Shown here: positions 35,117-43,763 of the stretch, in pieces | Numbering within the stretch: position 1 is the first letter of the stretch | Layout of the letters: each line of letters starts with the position of its first letter | Origin: Halovenus aranensis | GTDB lineage: Archaea > Halobacteriota > Halobacteria > Halobacteriales > Haloarculaceae | NCBI RefSeq assembly: GCF_900100385.1 | Contig: NZ_FNFC01000001.1 | Location: 305,031-369,030 of the forward strand | Direction of reading: 5' to 3' | DNA length: 64,000 nucleotides | Translations under genes and position numbers: made by a program | The notes under the pieces: generated by a model | The model's input: only the letters and a program-made list of their open reading frames with translations | What the model was told of the DNA's origin: nothing | Database searches by the model: none

Positions 35117-36403
35117 TCAGGCGGGCGTGGTCTCGGCGCCGGTGGTCGTTGTCTCGCCGGCTTTCTCCTGAATGAGACGGATACGCTCGGGAATTGGCGG
35201 ATGCTGATGGTTAAACGCCGCGTACCAGGGGTGTGGGAACGGGTTGGCGAGATTCTCGCTTGCAAGCTTCGAGAGTGCGCCGACCATCGGCTCGCCGTCG
35301 CCCATCACGTCGACTGCGAACGTGTCCGCCTCGCGCTCGTGTGCCAGCGAGAGTTTGTTCACGACTGGCGCGGTGAGTTCGAGCAGCGGCAGCACGAACA
35401 ACACGGCGACGAACAGGCCGGCATAACTCGCCTCCGCTGGTAGCGCGAAGAGTTCGTACAGCCACTCCGTCGACAGGAGATACCCCACCGCAGCGAGAAC
35501 GACACCAAGCTGGAGGGCGGTCGCGCCTGTGCGCTTCCAGACGTGGTTGCGCTTCCAGTGGGCGAGTTCGTGAGCGAGGACACCTTCGATTTCTGGCCCG
35601 TTCAGCTTCTCGACCAGTGTATCGAAGAGCACGACCCGCTTCGCGCGGCCAAATCCGATAAAGTAGGCGTTGAGTCGGCTGGAGCGCCGACTGGCGTCCA
35701 TCGTGTATATCTCCTCGGCCTCGAAGCCCGCCCGGTCGAACACCGCTTCGACCCTGTCGCGGAGGCTCCCCTCCTCGATGGGCTCGAAGTCGTTGAACAG
35801 CGGGGCAATCACACGCGGATACAGCACCTGCATGAACAGCATGAACCCGACGACGAGGACCCAGCCTCCGGTGACCCACAGCGCCGTCTCGAATGTTTCT
35901 ATCAACGCCAGCAACGCACCCGCAACTACGGCCATGATGACGCCGCTGACGAGCAGGCCGACGACCAGGTCACGAACCCACAGACGGGGCGACGTTTCGT
36001 TGAACTCGAACTGCTCGTCGACCACGAAGGTACTGTAGAGGTCGAACGGAATTCCGACGACCTGCTGGGCGACGAACAGTCCGAGGAAAAAGAGGACGCC
36101 CTGAGCAACCGGTGGGAGCCCAGTACCATCGAGGAACTCGACGATGTCGGTCACGACGCCAGTGTAAAGCGCCCCCAGTAAGAGGGCTAGACCGACCCAG
36201 GACTGGACGAGTCCCAGGCCGGTCGTCGCGCGCTGGTAATCAATTATCTCGCTCGGGTCGTCGATATCGAGATACTCACCGAGCCAGTCCGCGCTGTGGT
36301 GCATCTCGCGGGCACCGTGTCTGACGTTCAACACAGAGAGTACCGTCGAGAGAACCGTGGTCCCGACCAGTAATCCGAGTAAAAGTGCGTGCTGCTCTAG
36401 CAT
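35117..36403 (-). CDS. Ste24/HtpX-type M48 membrane metallopeptidase
   Basis: A 428-residue zinc peptidase of the endoplasmic/inner membrane type. HELAH is at 278-282, with the third ligand in HEREAD about 70 residues later. Seven or so hydrophobic helices, the N-terminal extra pair and the family motifs FNETSPRLWVRD and RRSSRLNAYFIGFG fit Ste24/CAAX prenyl protease rather than short HtpX. In eukaryotes Ste24 cuts prenylated proteins; in archaea the substrates are unknown, and general membrane protein quality control is likely. It follows grpB on the same strand by 56 bases. Confidence 0.88.
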   Translation of the reverse strand: MLEQHALLLGLLVGTTVLSTVLSVLNVRHGAREMHHSADWLGEYLDIDDPSEIIDYQRATTGLGLVQSWVGLALLLGALYTGVVTDIVEFLDGTGLPPVAQGVLFFLGLFVAQQVVGIPFDLYSTFVVDEQFEFNETSPRLWVRDLVVGLLVSGVIMAVVAGALLALIETFETALWVTGGWVLVVGFMLFMQVLYPRVIAPLFNDFEPIEEGSLRDRVEAVFDRAGFEAEEIYTMDASRRSSRLNAYFIGFGRAKRVVLFDTLVEKLNGPEIEGVLAHELAHWKRNHVWKRTGATALQLGVVLAAVGYLLSTEWLYELFALPAEASYAGLFVAVLFVLPLLELTAPVVNKLSLAHEREADTFAVDVMGDGEPMVGALSKLASENLANPFPHPWYAAFNHQHPPIPERIRLIQEKAGETTTTGAETTPA

Positions 36404-36459
36404 GTCAGACCGTTCGCACCGCATCCTCAAAACCTGTTGCGATACAGATGGTGCTGTCG

Positions 36460-37023
36460 TTACCTCGAACCTGGAACATCGAACCCGAGTCCGAGGTCGG
36501 TTTCCTGTGCTGTTTCGAGTAGCCGCTCGATACACGCGGTCTTCGCCTGACTGTAGCCCTCTAACTCGTCAGTGGTCGACGCCTTCTCGCGTTTCAGTTG
36601 TTCGTACTCTGTCCGACGGTCTGGATGCTCCCCGAGAACAGCCACCGTAGCAACACTGACCTTCCAGCCGTCGGCAGAGAGGCCGAAGACGTGGTCGTTG
36701 AACCGTTGTCCGTTGGCCTCTCGGAAGACCGGATTCCACAGCGGCGTATTCTCGAAGTGCGACCCGCCGAGTACTGTCTCGATGGTCCGAGCGACCTCCA
36801 CGACGGCGTCGTCGTCGACGACGATATCGATGTCGACGATGTCCTTGGCTGCGAGGTCCGGTACCGCAGTCGAACCGACGTGGTCGATTCGGTGGACGGC
36901 ATCGGCTAGGCCGGCACTCGAAAGGGCCTCAGCGACTCGGTCCCGTTCGGTCTCGAACTGGCGTCGCCACTCCTTGTGACGGGACGGCACAATCTCGATG
37001 GGGTCGTCATACGGGCTGACCAT
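36460..37023 (-). CDS. GrpB/UPF0157 family nucleotidyltransferase-fold protein
   Basis: A 187-residue protein of a poorly characterised family with a nucleotidyltransferase-like fold. The diagnostic segment is IDHVGSTAVPDLAAKDIVDIDIVV (G-S-T with acidic residues in D-I-D), followed by NTPLWNPVFR and FNDHVFG. Its substrate is unknown; in some bacteria it is fused to dephospho-CoA kinase. ATG at 37023 is supported by a CTTTATGTA box 23-31 bases upstream. It is the first gene of a possible pair with the M48 peptidase. Confidence 0.83.
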   Translation of the reverse strand: MVSPYDDPIEIVPSRHKEWRRQFETERDRVAEALSSAGLADAVHRIDHVGSTAVPDLAAKDIVDIDIVVDDDAVVEVARTIETVLGGSHFENTPLWNPVFREANGQRFNDHVFGLSADGWKVSVATVAVLGEHPDRRTEYEQLKREKASTTDELEGYSQAKTACIERLLETAQETDLGLGFDVPGSR

Positions 37024-37045
37024 TATTAGGCCAAGCAAACTGAGA

Positions 37046-37054
37046 TACATAAAG
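37046..37054 (-). promoter_or_regulatory. TATA box of the GrpB-like gene
   Basis: CTTTATGTA on the minus strand lies 23-31 bases before ATG 37023 and gives a leaderless transcript. Confidence 0.55.
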
Positions 37055-37141
37055 ATTCGGCTCGGCGCTCTTCCGGGAGGGGGAGAATGGCAGATACTGT
37101 AGCATATGTTATCACAACACAACAGCAGAGCGAATAAGAAC

Positions 37142-37148
37142 GTTAAAA
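37142..37148 (+). promoter_or_regulatory. TATA box of the 56-residue membrane protein gene
   Basis: GTTAAAA lies 22-28 bases before ATG 37170. This supports expression of a very small gene. Confidence 0.5.
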
Positions 37149-37169
37149 TGGTCGATTTCGCTAGCTCAG

Positions 37170-37340
37170 ATGATGAGCCTCAAAGAACAGCAGGCAGGTG
37201 AACCGAGCGATACTGCTACAGACAGCTCTCGGGACTTTACCTCGGAGTTGACGGTCATCAGCATCCTCTGGGTGCTCGCAGCACTCCTTGCGGGCGGGAC
37301 ACTTATCGCGCTCAACGACGTGCTTACGGGCCTGTTCTGA
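37170..37340 (+). CDS. 56-residue single-span membrane protein
   Basis: The frame starts with a double ATG at 37170/37173 and ends with TGA at 37338-37340. A polar N-terminus (1-26, acidic with many Ser/Thr) is followed by one hydrophobic helix (about 27-47, LTVISILWVLAALLAGGTLI) and a short tail. The promoter box sits where a leaderless start would need it. The gene is below common annotation limits. Function unknown; small single-span proteins often tune transporters or stress responses. Confidence 0.6.
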   Translation: MMSLKEQQAGEPSDTATDSSRDFTSELTVISILWVLAALLAGGTLIALNDVLTGLF

Positions 37341-37358
37341 GCGACACCGTGCGCGAGG

Positions 37359-37365
37359 TTTTTAC
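37359..37365 (+). promoter_or_regulatory. TATA box of the DUF429 gene
   Basis: TTTTTAC lies 26-32 bases before ATG 37391. Confidence 0.5.
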
Positions 37366-37390
37366 TCGGCGGCCACCGTAGTACAGACGA

Positions 37391-38119
37391 ATGTACGTCG
37401 GTGTCGACTGGAGCAGTGGGTCGTGGCTCGCCGTCGTCTTCGACGACCACGGCTACGACCGGACAGCTGTCTTCGACGAGATTGGTGACCTCTGGTACAG
37501 ATACGAAGAGACTGCCGAGCGCATCCTGATTGACGTTCCTATCGGCCTCATCGAGGAGGGAACCGACGGACGCCAGTGTGACTCGCTCGCCAGAGACGTG
37601 GTCGGCTCGCGCGCCCCGTCGGTGTTCACGCCCCCGGTCCGGGAGGCGACACGAAAACGCCGGTATCCCGCCGCAAAGCGGGTCCACGAACGCAAGACTG
37701 GCTCGGGACTGTCGAAACAGGCCTTTGCACTCAGTGACTCTATTGCCGCCGTCGACGACCTAGTTCAAAACGTTCCAGAGGCCCGCATGGCGATGCGCGA
37801 GTCGCACCCCGAGGTCTGCTTTCGGGCGCTGGCTGGTGAACCCCTCTCGCACTCGAAAAAGAGTGCCGCCGGCTACGCAGAACGCATGCGTGCGCTTGCG
37901 GGCTTTGACACTGACGCCCCGCCGGTCGTCCAGGCGGTCGCAGAGGAGACTGCGGGCTCAGATGTCGCGGTCGACGACGTTCTCGATGCGGTCGTGTTGG
38001 CATACACCGCTCAGCCGGGTCCCGGTTCGCTCCGGTCGCTTCCGGCACAGCCACCGACCGACGCAAAAGGGTTGCCGATGGAGATTGCTTACCGAGCGAA
38101 GACGCCGCTCGTACCGTAG
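37391..38119 (+). CDS. DUF429 family predicted RNase H-like nuclease
   Basis: A 242-residue protein with the family start MYVGVDWSSGSWLAVVF (first catalytic-type Asp in GVDW) and the second acidic strand ILIDVPIGL. Blocks ESHPEVCFRAL and KKSAAGYAERMRAL follow, then DVLDAVVLAYTA with the late Asp. The fold is inferred to be RNase H-like with three acidic residues, but the activity has not been established for the family. Its stop directly abuts the stop of the converging gene at 38120. Confidence 0.83.
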   Translation: MYVGVDWSSGSWLAVVFDDHGYDRTAVFDEIGDLWYRYEETAERILIDVPIGLIEEGTDGRQCDSLARDVVGSRAPSVFTPPVREATRKRRYPAAKRVHERKTGSGLSKQAFALSDSIAAVDDLVQNVPEARMAMRESHPEVCFRALAGEPLSHSKKSAAGYAERMRALAGFDTDAPPVVQAVAEETAGSDVAVDDVLDAVVLAYTAQPGPGSLRSLPAQPPTDAKGLPMEIAYRAKTPLVP

Positions 38120-38725
38120 TTACGCTTCTTCGGGCTCTTGTCCGACCAGTGGCTCCCAGCGTTCGTGGTCGAACGAGCCGAGTATCGTCCCGTCGATTGT
38201 CCTGAAATACGACGAGAGCACGCCATGGGCCTCGCCGTACTCGGGGAGATTGGCTCCTCGGACCGGGTCGTACGAGCCAGCGACGAAAATCGACCGCTCG
38301 CGGTCCGGGTCGATGAGCTCCGTGACCAGAAACATGAACGTCTCGACGGGCTGGCCGTAGACGAGGAACTCGGTGAACTCGGACTCGTCGTAGACGTCCT
38401 CGAACACGTCGGTGTGGTTGTCCGGAATGACGTGGCTAAGACCACAGTGGCGGTAGTCGCCTCGTTTGGCGCCTACAGCGTCTGTGTGGGCGGCGATAAC
38501 CGTGTACGTCTCCCAGCCGTCCTCTTCACGACCCGTCGCGAGCGCTCGCATATCCGCTATGGTCCGGTCCCACGCCTCGCTATGTGCATCGTCGAGGCTC
38601 TCTATCCGTGCTTTCTGCAGGTCGTCTTGGTCGGCGTCTCCCTCACCGATGTGTGGGTCCTCGATGTCGTCGGGAATGGGAGGTTCGTCGTCGCTGCTCT
38701 CTCCCTCGGGCTTGTCCGATGGCAT
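38120..38725 (-). CDS. Hypothetical acidic haloarchaeal protein, 201 residues
   Basis: A soluble protein. The first 40 residues are a disordered-looking Asp/Glu/Pro stretch (GESSDDEPPIPDDIEDPHIGEGDAD). A folded-looking domain follows with WETYTVIAAHTDAVGA, an HCGLSHVIPDNHTDVF segment (C, H and N residues that could form a polar site), FLVYGQPVETFMFLVTEL, and a C-terminal ILGSFDHERWEPL. No known family is recognised. A weak box (AAGAGTTATC) lies about 26 bases upstream on the minus strand. Confidence 0.62.
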   Translation of the reverse strand: MPSDKPEGESSDDEPPIPDDIEDPHIGEGDADQDDLQKARIESLDDAHSEAWDRTIADMRALATGREEDGWETYTVIAAHTDAVGAKRGDYRHCGLSHVIPDNHTDVFEDVYDESEFTEFLVYGQPVETFMFLVTELIDPDRERSIFVAGSYDPVRGANLPEYGEAHGVLSSYFRTIDGTILGSFDHERWEPLVGQEPEEA

Positions 38726-38775
38726 GTGGAATACTCCGGAGACGGAGTCAGATAACTCTTGAGATTACGTGTTAC

Positions 38776-39309
38776 CTACACGACACCGAAAAACCGCTCC
38801 ATCACGTACGAGAGTCCGAACACGAACAGACTCGCGAGAAACAGCTTGCTGCCGTCGCTGATGCGGTTCTCGGGCCGTGGTCGTCTGACCCACCTGTTCG
38901 GTGGGACTGCTCCGACAAACCGCTGAAAGCGACTCGTCTCCTCGTTTGCGAGTGACTCCAGGTCGTCGGACTCTCCATCGGCGTCTTGCATACTCTCACG
39001 GAGCTGTCTGGGGTCGTCACGGTCGCTTTCTTCCTCGTCGCTGTCCGAGCCAAGCGAGAATCCGAGCAGATTCCGTGACGGGAGGTCGGGCGAGTGCGGT
39101 GAGGACGGCCACAGCTTCATCGTTCCGGCCGACATCAACAGCCAGCCGAAGACGAACAGCAGTATCTTGCCGCGAACGAACCCACCGCCAGTTCCGATTC
39201 CGACGAGAACAGCGACGATCCCGGAAATAGCAGTCACTATCAGCGCGTAGCCGAGTGCGTCTACCCAGGCGCGTGCGAGTGCGACCGCTCGATTCCGGAG
39301 TGTTGCCAT
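38776..39309 (-). CDS. Small membrane protein at the end of the dpp operon
   Basis: A 177-residue protein. Two hydrophobic helices (about 15-40 and 45-68) are followed by a long acidic soluble section (about 75-140, DSDEEESDRDD) and a third helix near the C-terminus (about 155-175, SKLFLASLFVFGLSYVMERFF). The start at ATG 39309 lies one base after the dppF stop, so it is probably translated from the same transcript. The frame extended to 39636 lies inside dppF and is rejected. No family recognised; it may be an accessory to the transporter. Confidence 0.65.
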   Translation of the reverse strand: MATLRNRAVALARAWVDALGYALIVTAISGIVAVLVGIGTGGGFVRGKILLFVFGWLLMSAGTMKLWPSSPHSPDLPSRNLLGFSLGSDSDEEESDRDDPRQLRESMQDADGESDDLESLANEETSRFQRFVGAVPPNRWVRRPRPENRISDGSKLFLASLFVFGLSYVMERFFGVV

Positions 39310-39310
39310 G

Positions 39311-40642
39311 TCAGTAGCGCTCTTCGAGTACCTGTGATGGCTGGCGATGTTCGCCGTCGTGACGGTGACAGAAGCTCTTGCGGCCGGTCTCGCTGACTGT
39401 GTGGTACTCCGGTTTCTCGGATTCGCAGATGCTGCCGAACTCTTCGGTGAGCACGTCGAGGGCTGCCTCCTCGTCGTTGTTCGAGGCGTGCTCGACAATC
39501 TGTTCGATGCTCGATTCGGCGTTTGCGGGAATCTGAAGGCCACCGAACAGCTCGTCGTAGGTTTCTTCGACGGTTGCGAACCGTGTCTGTCTCCCCAGCC
39601 GCTCGCGGATACGCTCTCGTATCGACCGGTCTGCACGCTTTCGTTCTAACAACACGTCTCGGAGCGTATTGATGCCCTGCCAGACTTCGTCGTCGAGGTG
39701 TTCGTACTCCGGGGGGCGGATTCGCGCCGGACAGCGCGTGTTGAACGGACAGCCAGAGGGCGGATACCGCGGGTTCGGCGGTGTCCCGTGGAGCGTGATT
39801 CGCTCGGCTGTGTCCGTCGGGTCCGGCGCCGGAATCGCCGACAGCAGTGAGTGCGTGTACGGGTTGGCGGGGTCGGTAAACAGCTCTTCGGTCGGGCCGA
39901 TTTCCATGATGTTCCCCAGGTACATGACTGCGACGCGGTCACAGATGTGACGCACCACAGAGAGGTCGTGGGCGATAAACAGGTACGTCAGCCCGAACTC
40001 CTCTTGGAGGTCTTCGAGGAGGTTGATAATTTCGGCCTGGACAGACACGTCGAGTGCACTGACGGGCTCGTCGAGTACCATGAAATCCGGCTCCAGCGCG
40101 AGCGTCCGGGCGATACCGATACGCTGGCGCTGCCCACCAGAGAACTGGTGTGGATACCGGAAGTAGTGTTCCGGACGGAGGCCGACGGTCTCCAGTAACT
40201 CTCTGACGCGGTCGCGGCGGTCGGCCGGAGTCTCCCACTCGTAGACGTCTAGCGGCTCGCGGATAATTTCGCCGACCGTCATCCGGTCGTTGAGGCTGGA
40301 GTCCGGGTCCTGGAACACCATCTGCGCGTTCCGCCGCCACTCGTAGAGCTGGTCGGAATTCAGCTCCGTGATGTCGGTTCCGTCGTACCGCACCTCGCCC
40401 CCGGTCGCGTCCTCGAGCTGGAGCAGCGTGCGCCCGAGCGTCGTCTTGCCACAGCCGGACTCACCGACCAGACCGAGCGTTTCGCCACGGAAGACGTTGA
40501 ACGAGACGCCGTCGACGGCTTTGACCGGCGGACCACCGAACATCCCTGAGTCGCCGTAGTACGTCTTCAGGTCCCGAACCTCGACCAGCTTCTCTCGTTT
40601 CTCCCTCGTCGTGCTGTCGCTGGATGCAAGTTGTTGACTCAT
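39311..40642 (-). CDS. dppF: Peptide ABC transporter ATP-binding protein (DppF type)
   Basis: One of the two ATPases of a dipeptide/oligopeptide importer, 443 residues. Walker A is GESGCGKT, Q-loop FQDPDSSLN, signature [10 protein letters not shown] and Walker [14 protein letters not shown]. After the nucleotide-binding domain come the usual oligopeptide C-terminal segment ([19 protein letters not shown]), then an unusual long tail of about 120 residues. It includes the helical stretch [17 protein letters not shown] and ends with a Cys/His-rich segment ([10 protein letters not shown] and [10 protein letters not shown]). It overlaps dppD by four bases. Confidence 0.9.
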   Translation of the reverse strand: MSQQLASSDSTTREKREKLVEVRDLKTYYGDSGMFGGPPVKAVDGVSFNVFRGETLGLVGESGCGKTTLGRTLLQLEDATGGEVRYDGTDITELNSDQLYEWRRNAQMVFQDPDSSLNDRMTVGEIIREPLDVYEWETPADRRDRVRELLETVGLRPEHYFRYPHQFSGGQRQRIGIARTLALEPDFMVLDEPVSALDVSVQAEIINLLEDLQEEFGLTYLFIAHDLSVVRHICDRVAVMYLGNIMEIGPTEELFTDPANPYTHSLLSAIPAPDPTDTAERITLHGTPPNPRYPPSGCPFNTRCPARIRPPEYEHLDDEVWQGINTLRDVLLERKRADRSIRERIRERLGRQTRFATVEETYDELFGGLQIPANAESSIEQIVEHASNNDEEAALDVLTEEFGSICESEKPEYHTVSETGRKSFCHRHDGEHRQPSQVLEERY

Positions 40643-41997
40643 GCGCTGTCACCTCGTCTGTCGTCGCTCGTGGCCTCTCTGTGTACGTTGACCCGGCGTG
40701 TCTCCGGCATCTCCTCCGGATACAACAGACACGCGGCCGTGTGGTCGTCGCCCTCTTCGCCGACTTCGACGTGAGACGGGTGGACGACCTCGCAGGCGTC
40801 GAAGGCCTCGGGACACCGCGGCGCGAACCGACAGTCTGAGGCTGACTCTGTCGGTGTCGGGACGTTCCCCTCGATTGTTTCGAGCCGTTCCCCGGACTGC
40901 GTGCCGGGAATCGACCTGAGCAGTCCCCTCGTGTAGGGGTGTTTTGGATTCTCGAACAGCGAGTAAACGTCGGCCTGCTCGATGACCTCGCCGGCGTACA
41001 TCACGTTCACCTTGTCTGACACTTCGGCGATGACACCCATATCGTGGGTGATAAACATGATTCCGATGTCGCGTTCCTCCTGAATCTGTGCGAGGAGTTC
41101 CAGAATCTGGGCTTGAATGGTCACGTCAAGTGCCGTCGTCGGCTCGTCACAGATGAGTAGCTCCGGCTCACAGGCAAGCGCCATCGCGATGACCGCACGC
41201 TGGCGCATCCCGCCGGAGAACTGGTGTGGATACTCGTTGACGCGACGACCAGCGTCTGGAATCCCGACGGCTTCGAGCAATTCGACTGCCTCGCGGGTTG
41301 CCTCTTCACCACTGAGGTCGCGGTGGAGGTTCAGTGCCTCCTTTATCTGATTGCCGACTGTGAACACGGGGTTCAGGCTGGTCAGTGGGTCCTGGAACAC
41401 CATGCCGATTCGGCCGCCGCGCATCTGTCGCTGGCGCTCGCCGTCCAGACGCGTGACTTCGATGAACCCTGCGGTGATATCCTGTGGCGAGTCGCCATTA
41501 CGCTCTGTGACGAACACACAGTCGTCCTCGTCGGTAATGCCCATTTCGTCGCCGAACCCGGCGGCGAGAATGTCCGTCAGGGTAATCTCGTCCCGGCGCT
41601 CACGCCCGAACGTCTCCGCTGTCACTTCTGTCTGTATCCGGCCGAGCAACTCCTGTGGGTCGTGTTCGCCTCGAAGCTCGGTCAGGTCGACGGTGTGACC
41701 CGAGAACCGGTCTGCGTAGTCTCGGACCGTTTCGAGCTGGTGAAAGCGGATACTGCTCCCTTCGAGTACCTTTCCGGGGGCCTCGACGAGGCCCATAATC
41801 GACCGGGCGGTGACACTCTTGCCGGACCCACTCTCGCCGACAACACCGACTGTCTCTCCGGAGTCGATATCCATCGAGACGCCGTCGACGGCCCGAATCG
41901 TCTCCTTCTCGGTGAAGAAGGCGGTCTGGAGATTCCGCACGTCTATCAGCGGTGTCTCGTCCGTGTCACTGTCCTGACCGACTGTTTCCATCGACAT
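40639..41997 (-). CDS. dppD: Peptide ABC transporter ATP-binding protein (DppD type) with insertion
   Basis: The second ATPase, 452 residues. Walker A GESGSGKS is at 54-61, Q-loop FQDPLTSLN starts near 201, signature is [11 protein letters not shown] and Walker [14 protein letters not shown]. The normal spacing from Walker A to Q-loop is about 45-50 residues; here it is about 140. The extra segment (about 85-185) is charged and helical, with [19 protein letters not shown] and an acidic [10 protein letters not shown] loop, and lies where the RecA-like core meets its lobe. It is otherwise a standard importer ATPase with the C-terminal [13 protein letters not shown] element. It overlaps dppC by one base (its ATG starts on the base where the dppC stop codon ends). 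Confidence 0.88.
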   Translation of the reverse strand: MSMETVGQDSDTDETPLIDVRNLQTAFFTEKETIRAVDGVSMDIDSGETVGVVGESGSGKSVTARSIMGLVEAPGKVLEGSSIRFHQLETVRDYADRFSGHTVDLTELRGEHDPQELLGRIQTEVTAETFGRERRDEITLTDILAAGFGDEMGITDEDDCVFVTERNGDSPQDITAGFIEVTRLDGERQRQMRGGRIGMVFQDPLTSLNPVFTVGNQIKEALNLHRDLSGEEATREAVELLEAVGIPDAGRRVNEYPHQFSGGMRQRAVIAMALACEPELLICDEPTTALDVTIQAQILELLAQIQEERDIGIMFITHDMGVIAEVSDKVNVMYAGEVIEQADVYSLFENPKHPYTRGLLRSIPGTQSGERLETIEGNVPTPTESASDCRFAPRCPEAFDACEVVHPSHVEVGEEGDDHTAACLLYPEEMPETRRVNVHREATSDDRRGDSA

Positions 41998-43763
41998 CAG
42001 GCACCACCTCCAGCGTTGCCGGTGGCGTTTGCCTCGGCCTGTGGGTCGATTGCGTCTCGAATCCCGTCTCCGAGAGCGTTGAACCCGGTGACGACGATGG
42101 CAATCATCGCGCCGGACACGGTCGAGACGTGCCAGGACTCGGTTGCCACGGCGTTTCGCCCGTCAGAGATGAGACGTCCCCACTCGGGTGTCGGCTCGGT
42201 CACGCCGTATCCGAGGAAGGATAGCGCGGACGTGACGATGATGATTCCGCCGATTAGCAGCGAGCCGTAGATGATGAGATAGCTCATCACGTACGGTGCC
42301 ATGTGCTTGCGCATGATGGCAAGCGGCCGCTGGCCGTAGCTCTTTGCCGCGTCGACCCACTCTTCCTGTGCGACCTGGAGTGAGGGGCCACGAATCGAGC
42401 GCCACATCCCGGGCATGTACGCGAACGCGTAGATGAGCGCGAGCAGGAATCCGCCGTCCATCGGCTCTGCAATCCAGACATCGCCCTGGCTGAACACGAC
42501 TGACATCATTAACACCAAGACGAAAATCGGGATGGAGATAATTGTATCAGTCCCGATGATAGTCATCAGGTCGACGATGCCCCCGTAGAAGGCGCTGGCC
42601 AGAGATAACAGCATGGCCAGGAACACCGCAATCGTAATCGAGACGAACGCAATCGTCAGCGACGTCTGGGCACCGTAGGCGATATGTGTCATCATATCCT
42701 CACCGGACGGTGTCGTGCCGAGCGGTGCATATCGGCCGTACTCGTCGTACTCGTTGATGCTGACCGTTCCGGAGCCTTCTCCCTGGGACCTGCTGTCGAG
42801 GTTCGCGTCACCGTGATGGGCCATCTCTACTTCACCGCTTTCCTCGTTGAAGTATTTGAACTCCGAGTCTTCCGCGTAGGGCTGGTAGACGTTTTCCTGA
42901 ATCGGATACGTCGCGATAGCCGGCGCGAACAGCGCAAGCACGATGAACCCGAGCACGACGACGATTCCGAACACGCCCCAGCTGTGACTGCGGAGTCGGT
43001 CGATAACGTCGTCGCGTGGTGTCCAGTCCATCGCTCTGTAGTGCTCTCTGAAGACGTTGTAGCCTTGCCAGAGCCACCCGATGAAGACCGCCGCGTAGAC
43101 CCAGACCAGCAGGAAGCGCGTGAGCCATGCGTACCGGGGCGAAAGACCGAGGAATGTGCCTTCCCAGTCCCCGGCCGGGGTCTGATAGCCGTGGTTCGGA
43201 ATCGTCTCTCTGCTGATGAGTGTCTGCATGTCGCCAATCGAGTCGAGAACTCCGACGTAAAAGCCAACCTCGTTGCGCAACAGCGCTCCCAGCGGCGTGA
43301 ACACGAGCACTGCCGTCACAGCCGCGAACACGGTCGTCAGGAAGCCGCGTTCGAACCAAACGCGACGGCTTCGACTGAGGTCGAGTCCGAGTCTCGTATC
43401 AGGATGGAACGGCAGGTATCCGCGAAGCAGCGCCGCAAGGACGAACAACATCAACAGCGCAGTGATGTCTGTGGCGAATGCGCCGGCGACAAATCCAAGT
43501 GAGTCTTCGAAGTTCGACCCAATCCACGCTGGCGCCGCGACAAAGCCGTCGAAGATAAACTTGATACCGCCACCGAGAGCGAGCATCCAGTCGACGAACC
43601 GGCCCAGTTCGGGAGCGATAAGCAACACCAGCACGGTCAGCCAGATTGCGCCAGGCTTCGGATTGTCCATCACCCGCTGACGGAACGACTCTCCTGTGTC
43701 AGTACCGCCGTCGGTTCGTATCTCCTCGTCGTTCATGGGTTTCTCGTGTTGTGTGTCGCTCAT
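41997..43763 (-). CDS. dppC: Peptide ABC transporter permease (DppC type), enlarged
   Basis: A 588-residue membrane protein, about twice the usual DppC length. The C-terminal half (about 270-580) is the normal permease: the cytoplasmic coupling motif EEWVDAAKSYGQRPLAIMRKHMAP, then YLIIYGSLLIGG and LSFLGYGVTEPTPEWGRLI. The N-terminal half adds about five helices (around 40-60, 90-115, 140-160, 220-245). Between the first core helix and the rest is an extracellular loop of about 70 residues (QENVYQPYAEDSEFKYFNEE and a Ser/Gly stretch). It overlaps dppB by four bases. Confidence 0.85.
   Translation of the reverse strand: MSDTQHEKPMNDEEIRTDGGTDTGESFRQRVMDNPKPGAIWLTVLVLLIAPELGRFVDWMLALGGGIKFIFDGFVAAPAWIGSNFEDSLGFVAGAFATDITALLMLFVLAALLRGYLPFHPDTRLGLDLSRSRRVWFERGFLTTVFAAVTAVLVFTPLGALLRNEVGFYVGVLDSIGDMQTLISRETIPNHGYQTPAGDWEGTFLGLSPRYAWLTRFLLVWVYAAVFIGWLWQGYNVFREHYRAMDWTPRDDVIDRLRSHSWGVFGIVVVLGFIVLALFAPAIATYPIQENVYQPYAEDSEFKYFNEESGEVEMAHHGDANLDSRSQGEGSGTVSINEYDEYGRYAPLGTTPSGEDMMTHIAYGAQTSLTIAFVSITIAVFLAMLLSLASAFYGGIVDLMTIIGTDTIISIPIFVLVLMMSVVFSQGDVWIAEPMDGGFLLALIYAFAYMPGMWRSIRGPSLQVAQEEWVDAAKSYGQRPLAIMRKHMAPYVMSYLIIYGSLLIGGIIIVTSALSFLGYGVTEPTPEWGRLISDGRNAVATESWHVSTVSGAMIAIVVTGFNALGDGIRDAIDPQAEANATGNAGGGA

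Noticed and set aside
41224..42270. 348-codon plus-strand frame opposite dppD
   Set aside because: It opposes motif-complete dppD and dppC and has no domain signal.
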